Assembly (NCBI GenBank): GCA_002493625.1
Contig: DKZK01000020.1
Coordinates: 7,355-66,387 of the forward strand
Source: Lachnospiraceae bacterium UBA7076
GTDB taxonomy: Bacteria > Bacillota > Clostridia > Lachnospirales > Lachnospiraceae
Length of the DNA: 59,033 nt
Reading direction: 5' to 3'
This document shows, piece by piece, positions 51,867 to 59,033 of the stretch. The position numbers and the translations under genes were made by a program. How positions within the stretch are numbered: the first letter of the stretch is position 1; the number at the start of each line of letters is the position of its first letter. The notes beneath the pieces are model-generated. The model was not told the origin of the DNA, made no database searches, and saw only the letters and a list, made by a program, of their open reading frames with translations.

Positions 51867-53957
51867 TTAATTTTCAAGAGTCTTTCCTCTGTCTTTATTG
51901 CATGTAAAATATATAATCTGATATTCTTTTGAAAGAATCTTGAGAAAATCCATTCCGCCCCTGCGCTTTTCCTCGTCCAGATATACAAACGGGTCATCAA
52001 ATACTACAAAGGGCTTTTCCTCCGTATACATGGCGTCCACAAGCGCCATTCTCATGCAAATTCCAATAAGGCTTCTGTAACCGCTGCTCAGAAGCTTTAT
52101 ATCCCTGTCGTTTCCAAGCTCCATGACGGAAAGCTCCATTCTTGCATTTATGGAATAGTCATCTGCTTCCCTGCCCGAAATACATTTATAATATTTTTTA
52201 AATCCGTCCATGACAGGCTTCATGTACTCAGAGTCAAAGGTTTCCTTTGCTCTGTCCAGAAAATCCCTTGTTTTCGTTATAACATCAAGACGGTGCAGGT
52301 CTCTGTCAATTTCTTCAGCAAGCCTTTTTGCCTCGTCTCCCGCCTCAGCAATAAGCTCACATTCATTTAACGCCTTATCAATCCTCACATTATAATCGGA
52401 AATATCCTCAATTGCTTTTTCAAGGGACTGTGTAACCTCCCCCAATTCATTATAATAATTCTCAAGCTTATCAGGCTTGTCCCCTTCTATTTTCTCAAAG
52501 CTCTCAATGTCATTGTTTTCTTCAAAGTTCCTTTTTTCTTCCTCCTGCCTATTATACCACTTTTTCGCATCTGCTAATTCCCTCGCTTTATCTCTTATGG
52601 AAAAAAGCTGCGCTGACATGTCAGTCTCCACCTCAAAGCCAAGATTTTTTATATAATTGCTGATGGTATGCTCCATCTGCTCCTTATCCTGTTTCAGCTT
52701 TTCATAGTCAGCTCTGTCCTTTCTTAATGCATAAAGCTCCTCCCTTATTTTTTCAGGCTCCGCGTCATCGGGCAGATAATTTTCTTTTACAGCTTTTTCT
52801 TCCTTTTTTGTACCGGACATTATAAACGGAATCAGAAATATTAAGCTGCATAATGCCAGCCATATATTGGAAAGCACAAGCCCTGAAATTATCAAAATCA
52901 ATGCTCCTGCCATAACAATCGGAAGCTTTGCAGTATTTTTTGTCTCATTTTTGTTTCGGGCAGAAGATATATTTTCAAGCTGCTCCTCAAGGAGCTTTTC
53001 CTTTGCTTTTTGATCCTCATTCACGTGAAGGGCTTCCATATGACGCTTTATGCCGCCAAGCTCCCCACATCTGTTAAGCATTTCTGCAACTTCTGTGTCG
53101 TCTGGCACATTTCCCCGAAAAAAATCAGCGCTTTCCTCATAGCCTTCCTTTGCCTGATTCCACCTGTTTAAAATATCACCATAGGTCTTTTTCTTGGAAA
53201 TCAGCTCTGTATTGGCAAGCTGTCTGTTAATATTGACCTGAATTTCCGCCTGTCTGTTTTTTAAGCTGTCCCTTAACTGTTTTGCGTCGTCCCGCTTACT
53301 TTTAAGCAGTAAAACGGCCTCGTCAACTGTTTTTTCTCCTCTTGCCTCCTCCCTGAGCACTGCAAGTCTTTCCTTTTTCTTATATATCATGCCTGTCTTT
53401 CTTGTGGGCGACATGGCATTTATCATATCCGACAGCTTCTTTTTTACCGTATCATAATTGTTGACGTCATCTGTATTGTGCGCCAGATTTCCAAGCTTTG
53501 CGCTTATTCGGTCCGTTGTTTCCGTCTCACAGTCGCCGGCGGCTATATAAACGGTTCTGCAAAAGCTGTCATGGTCAATAAGCAAAAGCTCCTCCCCAAT
53601 ATTGGCAGAAAATGCATCCGACTCCAGATTGGTTTTTGTATCATAAAGTACAAACGTGTCGTCCTTATCCTTTGCCCCAAAGGTTCTCACAATGCGGTAT
53701 GTCCTGCCCCTATTTTCAAATACAAGCTGTCCACCATATACACCGCCCTGCCAGGGCTTAAACCGTTTTCTTTCGTTTTCCGGCACACTCCGTTTTCCCT
53801 CTCCCGCAAAGCCGAAAAACATAACCTTGATAAAGGCGGCAAGGGTACTTTTTCCGCTTCCGTTTGGCTCGCCAAATATATTCAGTCCAGGTTCAAAGCT
53901 GTAATGGGCGTCGCTTAATTTACCGAAATTCTCAATATGACAATCAATAATTTTCAC
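51867..53957 (-). CDS. SbcC/YhaN-like AAA+ coiled-coil ATPase with membrane segment
   Basis: 696 residues from a GTG start, preceded by AGGGGAAA. Walker A GEPNGSGKST (29-38), long coiled coils (about 180-330 and 395-560), a central hydrophobic pair of helices (about 344-383, LPIVMAGALILIISGLVLSN), and C-terminal ABC signature LSSGYRSLIG with Walker B FVVFDDPFVYLD. The membrane pair separates YhaN from classical SbcC. It overlaps yhaO by 14 bp. The pair probably processes DNA ends; partner YhaM is not in the window. Confidence 0.85.
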   Translation of the reverse strand: MKIIDCHIENFGKLSDAHYSFEPGLNIFGEPNGSGKSTLAAFIKVMFFGFAGEGKRSVPENERKRFKPWQGGVYGGQLVFENRGRTYRIVRTFGAKDKDDTFVLYDTKTNLESDAFSANIGEELLLIDHDSFCRTVYIAAGDCETETTDRISAKLGNLAHNTDDVNNYDTVKKKLSDMINAMSPTRKTGMIYKKKERLAVLREEARGEKTVDEAVLLLKSKRDDAKQLRDSLKNRQAEIQVNINRQLANTELISKKKTYGDILNRWNQAKEGYEESADFFRGNVPDDTEVAEMLNRCGELGGIKRHMEALHVNEDQKAKEKLLEEQLENISSARNKNETKNTAKLPIVMAGALILIISGLVLSNIWLALCSLIFLIPFIMSGTKKEEKAVKENYLPDDAEPEKIREELYALRKDRADYEKLKQDKEQMEHTISNYIKNLGFEVETDMSAQLFSIRDKARELADAKKWYNRQEEEKRNFEENNDIESFEKIEGDKPDKLENYYNELGEVTQSLEKAIEDISDYNVRIDKALNECELIAEAGDEAKRLAEEIDRDLHRLDVITKTRDFLDRAKETFDSEYMKPVMDGFKKYYKCISGREADDYSINARMELSVMELGNDRDIKLLSSGYRSLIGICMRMALVDAMYTEEKPFVVFDDPFVYLDEEKRRGGMDFLKILSKEYQIIYFTCNKDRGKTLEN

Positions 53958-55056
53958 TTTCCCCTATCTCCTCTCCGGCAAGCGCAAATATGCCACATCG
54001 TATAATCTCCGTCTTCATCTCATAGGATAACTCATCATCACCCATGACGCTTCTCACAAACTCACCCTTCAGTGACCGGTCATGCAAAAACGTGTTAAAG
54101 TCAATGGCCAGCCCTGTCTCATCATATATTTTCAGAAAATAAAAATCGTCCTCAAACCTTTTAAGCAATACATTGATATCCTTTTCACATTCCACGTCAA
54201 CGCTTCCTGTCAGAACCACCTTCACCAAATCCCTGGCGGGTATATTGGCAGCGTCCAGCACGTTTTTTACTATTTCTGCAATATCAGTTGTAGTGTGACA
54301 GCCGGATATGTCCGCCTCAACGGTATGGAGCCTTCTCTTTGCGAAGGGAATAAATGTTGCGCCCACTGTTCTTTTATCCTCATCAATATCAAGAAGAACA
54401 AAGCCATGCTCCCCACACTCGTCAAAGCCTCTCCCCTCAAGGCAGCCCGGATAACAGTATATGCCTCTGCGGTCAAGCTTCTCCTGCTTATAGGAATGAA
54501 TATGTCCAAGGGCAAGATAGTCAATGCCCTTGTTTTTCAAATCCGGTATGCTTATACTTAATTCCTTTCCCTTAGACTGGCAGCTGCTCTCCTGCCCATG
54601 CAGTACAACAATATTTATTTTGTCGTTATCAAGCACAAGGGAACCATAAATAAGACATGCGTTATCCTCCGTAAGCTCCACGCCCCTTAATGATATTTTT
54701 TCACTCAGCTCATACACGGTCCATGCTTCATCAAACAGCTTCAAATTATCCGGCATAACCTCCAGCCGGCCCAGAAAGCCGTCTGCATCGTGATTTCCCT
54801 TCAGATAATAAAAATCAATGGAAGGATTATTTACAATCGCAGCCTTAACCGTATTTTGAGCTGTGACTGATACATTGACCGTATCAAACAAATCCCCTGC
54901 AATAATAACAGCCCTCACATCATGTTCCACCGCATAGTCAATCATATGCGTAAATGTGTTCAACAGCTCCGCTTTTCTCTCACGCTTCTTCTGCCCTGTA
55001 AGATTGGCATTCAGCTTTGAATCCAAATGTAAATCAGCACAATGAATTATCTTCAT
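53944..55056 (-). CDS. SbcD/YhaO-like metallophosphoesterase (DNA exonuclease)
   Basis: 370 residues. Metallophosphoesterase motifs: IHCADLHLD (D8, H10), AGDLFD (D55), LKGNHD (N88, H89), VVLHGQ and LGHIH. A C-terminal capping region of about 100 residues follows. This is the Mre11-type nuclease of the pair with YhaN, as in Bacillus yhaO-yhaN. Its ATG overlaps the thioesterase stop. Confidence 0.9.
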   Translation of the reverse strand: MKIIHCADLHLDSKLNANLTGQKKRERKAELLNTFTHMIDYAVEHDVRAVIIAGDLFDTVNVSVTAQNTVKAAIVNNPSIDFYYLKGNHDADGFLGRLEVMPDNLKLFDEAWTVYELSEKISLRGVELTEDNACLIYGSLVLDNDKINIVVLHGQESSCQSKGKELSISIPDLKNKGIDYLALGHIHSYKQEKLDRRGIYCYPGCLEGRGFDECGEHGFVLLDIDEDKRTVGATFIPFAKRRLHTVEADISGCHTTTDIAEIVKNVLDAANIPARDLVKVVLTGSVDVECEKDINVLLKRFEDDFYFLKIYDETGLAIDFNTFLHDRSLKGEFVRSVMGDDELSYEMKTEIIRCGIFALAGEEIGESENY

Positions 55057-55772
55057 AATTTAAACTCCACCACAGATTTTATATCCTGCTTCTCCTGTCC
55101 CATTATCTTAACAACCAGCCGTTGTCCCAAATCAGTATCCTCACATGCCGTTGATAAAATCAGCTTTTCTCCGTATTTGGACTGGTTTTTATATTCCACC
55201 CGTATACCCTTGACAACGGCTTCCTGAGGAATATACTCGCCTGCAAGCTGAATATACTTTGCATTTCCCATATGCCCGTTAAAGTCTATGTACGATTTTC
55301 TGACCTTTACCGTGTCCTGCTCAGAAAAATTATCGGGAAGCTTAATTTTTCTTCCAAGACTTGCCATTGGATACTGTTCCTCCAGCTCGTACCCCTCTGT
55401 ATCGCTTTCCTCAATTTTCACGGGCCTTCCCGTAGCTATATCCACCATGCTCCAGAAGGAATCGGCGCATACAATGTCCTCCCCCTCCGCATCCGTAATC
55501 ACCACATTTCTATATCCCATTGACGCAGTGAAGGCGTAGGGCCATGTCTTAACCGCAAGCTCCTCAAACAGCTTTGGAAATCGTTTCACCTCAATATTCC
55601 AGCTTATGGCAAACCACGCCTTTTTTGTGCTGTGCATGTAAGCTATGCCCTTGCCGATTGCCTCCGAGTTAATATTAATGCAATCCTGAATGGCGTCCAT
55701 AATGCCTTCAATTGACATATTGGAATTTGCATCCGTGTCCGAGTAAAGAACTTTTTTCTTGTATATATACAT
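55053..55772 (-). CDS. Acyl-ACP thioesterase
   Basis: 239 residues with two hot-dog domains. The N-terminal half carries YSDTDANSNMSIEGIMDAIQD and WFAISWNIEVKRFPKL, and the C-terminal half YIDFNGHMGNAKYIQLA, all typical of bacterial acyl-ACP thioesterases (the FatA/BFIT-like family). It releases fatty acids from acyl carrier protein; chain preference is unknown. Overlaps yhaO by 4 bp. Confidence 0.9.
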   Translation of the reverse strand: MYIYKKKVLYSDTDANSNMSIEGIMDAIQDCININSEAIGKGIAYMHSTKKAWFAISWNIEVKRFPKLFEELAVKTWPYAFTASMGYRNVVITDAEGEDIVCADSFWSMVDIATGRPVKIEESDTEGYELEEQYPMASLGRKIKLPDNFSEQDTVKVRKSYIDFNGHMGNAKYIQLAGEYIPQEAVVKGIRVEYKNQSKYGEKLILSTACEDTDLGQRLVVKIMGQEKQDIKSVVEFKL

Positions 55773-55799
55773 TTTTTCACCTTCCGTTGTGTATCTTTT

Positions 55800-57008
55800 T
55801 TATAAGTACGGCTCATATTCAATCTTATACTTGCTCTCAGGGAACAGATATCCATGCAGCCAGATAAAATAATCATCCGTCATGCTTGCTATGTAATCAA
55901 CAACAATCTGATTATTTTCCTCCTGCAAATAATCAATGTCCTGATATTTCATTAACTGACTGCCAATAGGATTTATGTGATGCTTATATAAGATGGAGTT
56001 TTCATCCCTTTTTTTCACATCTGAAAGAAGCTTATAATACAGCTCCTCAAGCATCGGCTTAATGATATCGTTATATTGAGCATTAATTTTATTATCCTTA
56101 TATATAACACGATTGTTTTCTTCCTTTGCCTTGCTTAAATCTTGGAAGGATTCCTCACTCAGCAGTATATAATCCTTTCCATAGCTGTTTTCAATAATAT
56201 CAACCGTAAGATTATTTATTATCATGGCATTTTCTTTACCCATTGCTTTCGTTGTAAACGGATAATCCTTCTCAATCATTCCTGCCAGCTCCGCGTCCTG
56301 TCTGTCCTTTCCCAGATATGCAATCATATCGCATATTCTTACAACACAGCCCTCAAGGGTGGCAGGAATAAGCCTTTCAATTGCAGCTCTGCCTTCTGTA
56401 TAGCCTGCCTCCATTTCCCTATCATAATCTTCAAAGGTTTTATCATAGTTTGGTCTGTATTCCTGCTGCTCAAACTCACCGTTATGGCATAACACCCCGT
56501 CCAGCGTCTGCATTGTAAAATTTCTTGCAAATATGGTGTCTAAAACCCTTGCGCTATGGACGTTATGATTGAAATACCTGTTTGTCTCATTATGATACAG
56601 CTCATTTAAAAACCTTTCGCCTGCATGTCCAAAGGGAGTATGTCCGATATCATGTCCCAAGGCGGCAGCCTCAATTAAATCTAAATTCAAGCCCAGCACT
56701 GCGCCGATATTTCTTGCAATTCTGGAAACAATCTGAACATGCTGCGCCCTTCTTGTAATATCATCATTATTTTTGAAGGAAAAAACCTGGGTTTTGTCAG
56801 CATATCTGTTGTAATATGGCAAATGCATTATCTTCTCAACATCCCTGACAAAAACAGGACGCCACAGATTAGCCTTATCTCTTTCCATATTTCTTCTTAC
56901 GGCATTTTCGTCCTGAAAGGCATAGGGATTTTTCCGGTGGTTTTCCCTGTCGCTTTTTATCTGTTTTTGCAAATCTTCATTTATTTTTTTATATTTAATA
57001 TCTGCCAT
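55800..57008 (-). CDS. dgt: Deoxyguanosinetriphosphate triphosphohydrolase-like protein
   Basis: 402 residues from the ATG at 57008, after GGGGAG; a longer frame lacks a good site. HD-domain metal ligands: H90 (RRAQHVQIVSRIARN), H119-D120 (LGHDIGHTPFGHAGE) and a later Asp in the C-terminal helical part. Removes triphosphate from dNTPs. The symbol is by family; the enzyme may prefer other dNTPs. It heads the run down to glyS. Confidence 0.85.
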   Translation of the reverse strand: MADIKYKKINEDLQKQIKSDRENHRKNPYAFQDENAVRRNMERDKANLWRPVFVRDVEKIMHLPYYNRYADKTQVFSFKNNDDITRRAQHVQIVSRIARNIGAVLGLNLDLIEAAALGHDIGHTPFGHAGERFLNELYHNETNRYFNHNVHSARVLDTIFARNFTMQTLDGVLCHNGEFEQQEYRPNYDKTFEDYDREMEAGYTEGRAAIERLIPATLEGCVVRICDMIAYLGKDRQDAELAGMIEKDYPFTTKAMGKENAMIINNLTVDIIENSYGKDYILLSEESFQDLSKAKEENNRVIYKDNKINAQYNDIIKPMLEELYYKLLSDVKKRDENSILYKHHINPIGSQLMKYQDIDYLQEENNQIVVDYIASMTDDYFIWLHGYLFPESKYKIEYEPYL

Positions 57009-57050
57009 ATATAAAGCTCCCCTTTCAAATGTCACATTTCTATATCATCA

Positions 57051-57103
57051 AGTCAAAGCCCCCGCCGCAAGCAGTCACTTGGCTCGTTCCTCACGTGAAT
57101 AAA
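57051..57103. repeat. 53-bp dispersed repeat, copy 2
   Basis: Matches 18191-18243 with eight differences, core CAAGCAGTCACTTGG. Located upstream of dgt. Confidence 0.75.
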
Positions 57104-57161
57104 CACATGCTTACATTTTATGCCATTTTCCTTAATAAATCAATCCAAACACAAAATATAA

Positions 57162-57294
57162 AAAATAGCATTTATTCTTTTCCGGAACACAGTGCCTTCA
57201 CCACTGCAATTCACGCCTAAGCAGAGTCCGTAAGGACCATGCCTGTGGGAAATTCAGAGGAATTTCCTATAAAGTCAAGAATAAATGCCATTTT
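57162..57294. repeat. 133-bp inverted-repeat element
   Basis: 18-bp arms 57162-57179 (AAAATAGCATTTATTCTT) and 57277-57294 (AAGAATAAATGCCATTTT) match at 17 of 18 positions. The loop carries smaller pairings such as GTCCGTAAGGAC. No gene. This lies in the 302-bp gap between dgt and the rpn remnant. Confidence 0.75.
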
Positions 57295-57310
57295 TTTAAT
57301 GTCTATTATA

Positions 57311-57942
57311 TTATTTTGTCATAAGCTCCTCGTATATCTTTTCTTCATCATATTCAGGCGCAAACTCGTCAGCTACGTCATATATCCGTTTTACCTGCTC
57401 CAAATCCTCCTCCAGTTCTTCGGCTATGACCTCGGGAGTTTTTGATTTTTGTTTTTTCCGGCAAATTTGAGTTATCAGCTTTTTCATTTCTCCCTGCTCA
57501 AGTCCTTTTGCGTGTCCATCCTCAAAAGCCTCCTCACGCTCCATCTTCATATGAAGCTCCGCATCATATTCAAAAATACTCATACTTACCACCTCCGCTT
57601 TATTTTGTAAAAGGAACTCTCTTAATATTCCTTCATTAATACATTCATCGACGGTCCTTGTTACCGCTGCCTCAAGCGGCATTTCCTTATTATACTCACG
57701 GATTTTTAAAACATACTGCATATACTGGAACAGGTCCGGACATTTTTCCATAAGCTCATCATTGAAACCCTGATTAATGTTAAGCTGCGTCACAACAAGC
57801 TCAAGACTTATATCTTTTGTCTTTGTCTTATATGCATCTGACAGTCTGTATTCCCTGCGCTCCGGCTGCGGTTCTCTGCCATTGTAAAATACAATAAATT
57901 TTGGTGTGGGAAGCTTAATCAGCTTCCTTGAATAAAGATTGG
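57311..57942 (-). pseudogene. 5'-truncated Rpn/Transposase_31-type gene
   Basis: The coding part reads YSRKLIKLPTPKFIVFYNG onward and ends normally at 57311 after a Glu-rich tail (GHAKGLEQGEMKK). Full-length relatives have about 110 more residues at the N-terminus, including the PD-(D/E)XK motif; here those are absent. The reading frame upstream is unrelated low-complexity sequence, and the joint falls at the 64-bp repeat (57934-57997). It belongs to a different Rpn subgroup than the intact gene at 93-1046. Confidence 0.8.
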
Positions 57943-57997
57943 ATAATCCACAAATTATTAGAATATAATGCCTTGCATTTATAATACTATATGCGTA
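57934..57997 (-). repeat. 64-bp dispersed repeat, copy 2, at the break of the rpn remnant
   Basis: 59 of 64 positions match 1207-1270, same orientation relative to the Rpn reading frame. It directly abuts the remaining coding part. Confidence 0.8.
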
Positions 57998-58081
57998 CAA
58001 AAAAAGCAAGATGCTTTTACAATTGTATATGTTCTGTCTGGTAATCATTGGCATCTGCTGAATCAAAGGAGCAAATTCAAT

Positions 58082-58131
58082 AAAAAACAGCCTCTATTTT
58101 GCAATCTGATATACTGCAAATAAAGGCTGTT
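58082..58131 (-). terminator. Rho-independent terminator after the surface-protein gene
   Basis: Minus strand AACAGCCTTTATTTGCA pairs with TGCAAAATAGAGGCTGTT over a loop of about 12 bases, followed by TTTTTT-rich sequence. 58 bp past the stop of the cell-wall-binding protein. Confidence 0.85.
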
Positions 58132-58188
58132 ATATTTCATAATTGGTCTATCACCATGCATATAGACACAACAGCTATATTCCAAAAT

Positions 58189-59033
58189 CTACTGTATATG
58201 TCCGTTCCCCTGCATATACACATATCTTCCAAGCCAGTCATATGTGTATGTGTTTATCATCAGTGTTCCGTCTGCATTTGCATAGCCGTAGCCTTTTCCG
58301 ACCTTATTCGCCGTTCCTGCCCATACACACGTGTCTGAAAATTCAAACCACTTTCCCTGTTCTATGACGCCGTACGGATTTACATAGTAAAGCTTCTCTC
58401 CCGCCTGATCGTAGGTCATTACATCCACATACATATGTCCATATACATCAAAGAAGCAAAGATCATCCACAGCTTCTCCTGCTATTGACTTTTCCACATG
58501 ATGGAAGTTACTGAACACTTCATGTCCGTTTTCATCAAAATATATGACATGCTTTCCGTCAGGGTGGTACGTAAGCCTATTTCTCATTGCCGTACCGTCA
58601 GCCTGGAAATAGTAGGTGTATGTTCCGTCGCACCTAAATTCGTTTATTACGGGATTGCCGTTGCTGTCAGTGCATTTAATGTTGCCATTCGCATCCTTAC
58701 AAAAATCATATCCCTGATAAGTTGCGAAATGGCTGTTATATATGAATATCCATGGTAATATTTCAATTAAATACTCTCCATTAAGATATCTGCCATCTGC
58801 TTCCATATTATATGTAAGTTTTTTTGTATCTGCATTCCAACCTGAACCTGACATATATTTTTCATAACCCGTAATGTTAGAAAGGTCGATGGTTCCTTTT
58901 AATTGCGGTACATAAACACACAACAAGGCATCAATGCCGTGTTTTGACTCACGTCCATGCTTGTCAACTGGTTATTATAGCACCTAAGATTCGACAATGA
59001 CGTGTTTTGACTCACATCCAAACTTGTCAGTTG
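58189..59033 (-). pseudogene. C-terminal part of a leucine-rich repeat/cell-wall-binding surface protein, frameshifted, running off the window
   Basis: From the right edge, the minus strand reads QLTSLDVSQNTSLSNL and YNNQLTSMDVSQNTAL: BspA-type leucine-rich repeats of about 22 residues. Near 58930-58938 the frame shifts: the repeats would run into a stop, while the other frame continues LLCVYVPQLKGTIDLSNITGY and then about 200 residues of aromatic/glycine repeats (YYFQADGTAM, IYFDENGHEV, GYANADGTL), which resemble choline/cell-wall-binding repeats. One base missing at GGCATTGATGCC would restore a single frame. Either a disabled gene or a sequencing error. The 5' end is outside the window. Confidence 0.75.

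Noticed and set aside
1..59033. CRISPR arrays, tRNA or rRNA genes
   Set aside because: No regularly spaced repeats of CRISPR type, no cloverleaf candidate and no rRNA sequence noticed; intergenic gaps are short. A tRNA scan would be decisive.

Overview
The window looks like chromosomal DNA of a low-GC, spore-forming Gram-positive bacterium of the class Clostridia, most likely family Lachnospiraceae. Grounds for this: an HrcA/CIRCE-controlled hrcA-grpE-dnaK-dnaJ-prmA operon, the single-chain (class II dimer type) glycyl-tRNA synthetase, strong AGGAGG ribosome sites with many TTG starts, both subunits of dipicolinate synthase (spore core), a YolD/Y-family polymerase pair, a YhaO/YhaN pair, Rpn/PD-(D/E)XK transposase-like nucleases and a leucine-rich repeat protein with a cell-wall-binding tail. 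The genus is not determined. No rRNA, tRNA, CRISPR array, phage or complete insertion sequence was seen. Most genes lie on the minus strand.

Layout. 0-5.3 kb is an accessory segment: an Rpn nuclease (-), YolD and a Y-family DNA polymerase (+), then a TetR regulator with a clear operator, a metallo-beta-lactamase-fold protein and a GNAT acetyltransferase (+). 5.3-13.7 kb holds prfC, two D,D-carboxypeptidases, asnB, dipicolinate synthase A and B, and a small secreted protein. 13.9-18.0 kb is a probable metal (zinc) homeostasis operon, read as His-rich CobW GTPase, a second CobW GTPase fused to a DUF1980-like domain, a Fur/Zur-type repressor and a membrane HtrA protease. 18.3-25.5 kb has cysK, a small MscS channel, a lipoprotein flanked by short direct repeats, glgB, a DUF1015 protein and a small P-loop kinase. 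25.7-38.1 kb is an amino-acid biosynthesis block (asd, serA, serC, ilvB, ilvD, leuB, leuD, leuC) interrupted by a lipoprotein and a Q/N-rich zinc-ribbon membrane protein, with a divergent LysR regulator. 39.5-45.5 kb is the heat-shock operon. 45.7-57.0 kb is one long run: dGTPase-like, acyl-ACP thioesterase, yhaO, yhaN, M16C peptidase, era, recO, glyS. 57.3-59.0 kb is degenerate accessory DNA: a 5'-truncated Rpn gene and the frameshifted end of a leucine-rich repeat surface protein that runs off the window.

How the genes work together. asd, serA/serC, ilvB/ilvD and leuBCD cover parts of the lysine/threonine, serine, valine/isoleucine and leucine pathways; serB, ilvN, ilvC and leuA are not in the window. 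Dipicolinate synthase lies beside a sporulation-type D,D-carboxypeptidase, and a sequence matching the sigma-K consensus precedes it. The two CobW GTPases and the Zur-like repressor probably deliver zinc under zinc control.

The most unusual content is not a large new system but several unexplained small ones: (1) a family of palindromic intergenic elements with GCTGTCGCA ends; (2) a 64-bp repeat upstream of both Rpn loci, one of which has lost its catalytic half; (3) a short repeat with coding potential (NDPPKM.HR) on both sides of a lipoprotein gene; (4) a metal operon with a triplicated Cys/His-rich module and a CobW-DUF1980 fusion; (5) a Q/N-rich zinc-ribbon membrane protein inside the leucine operon.
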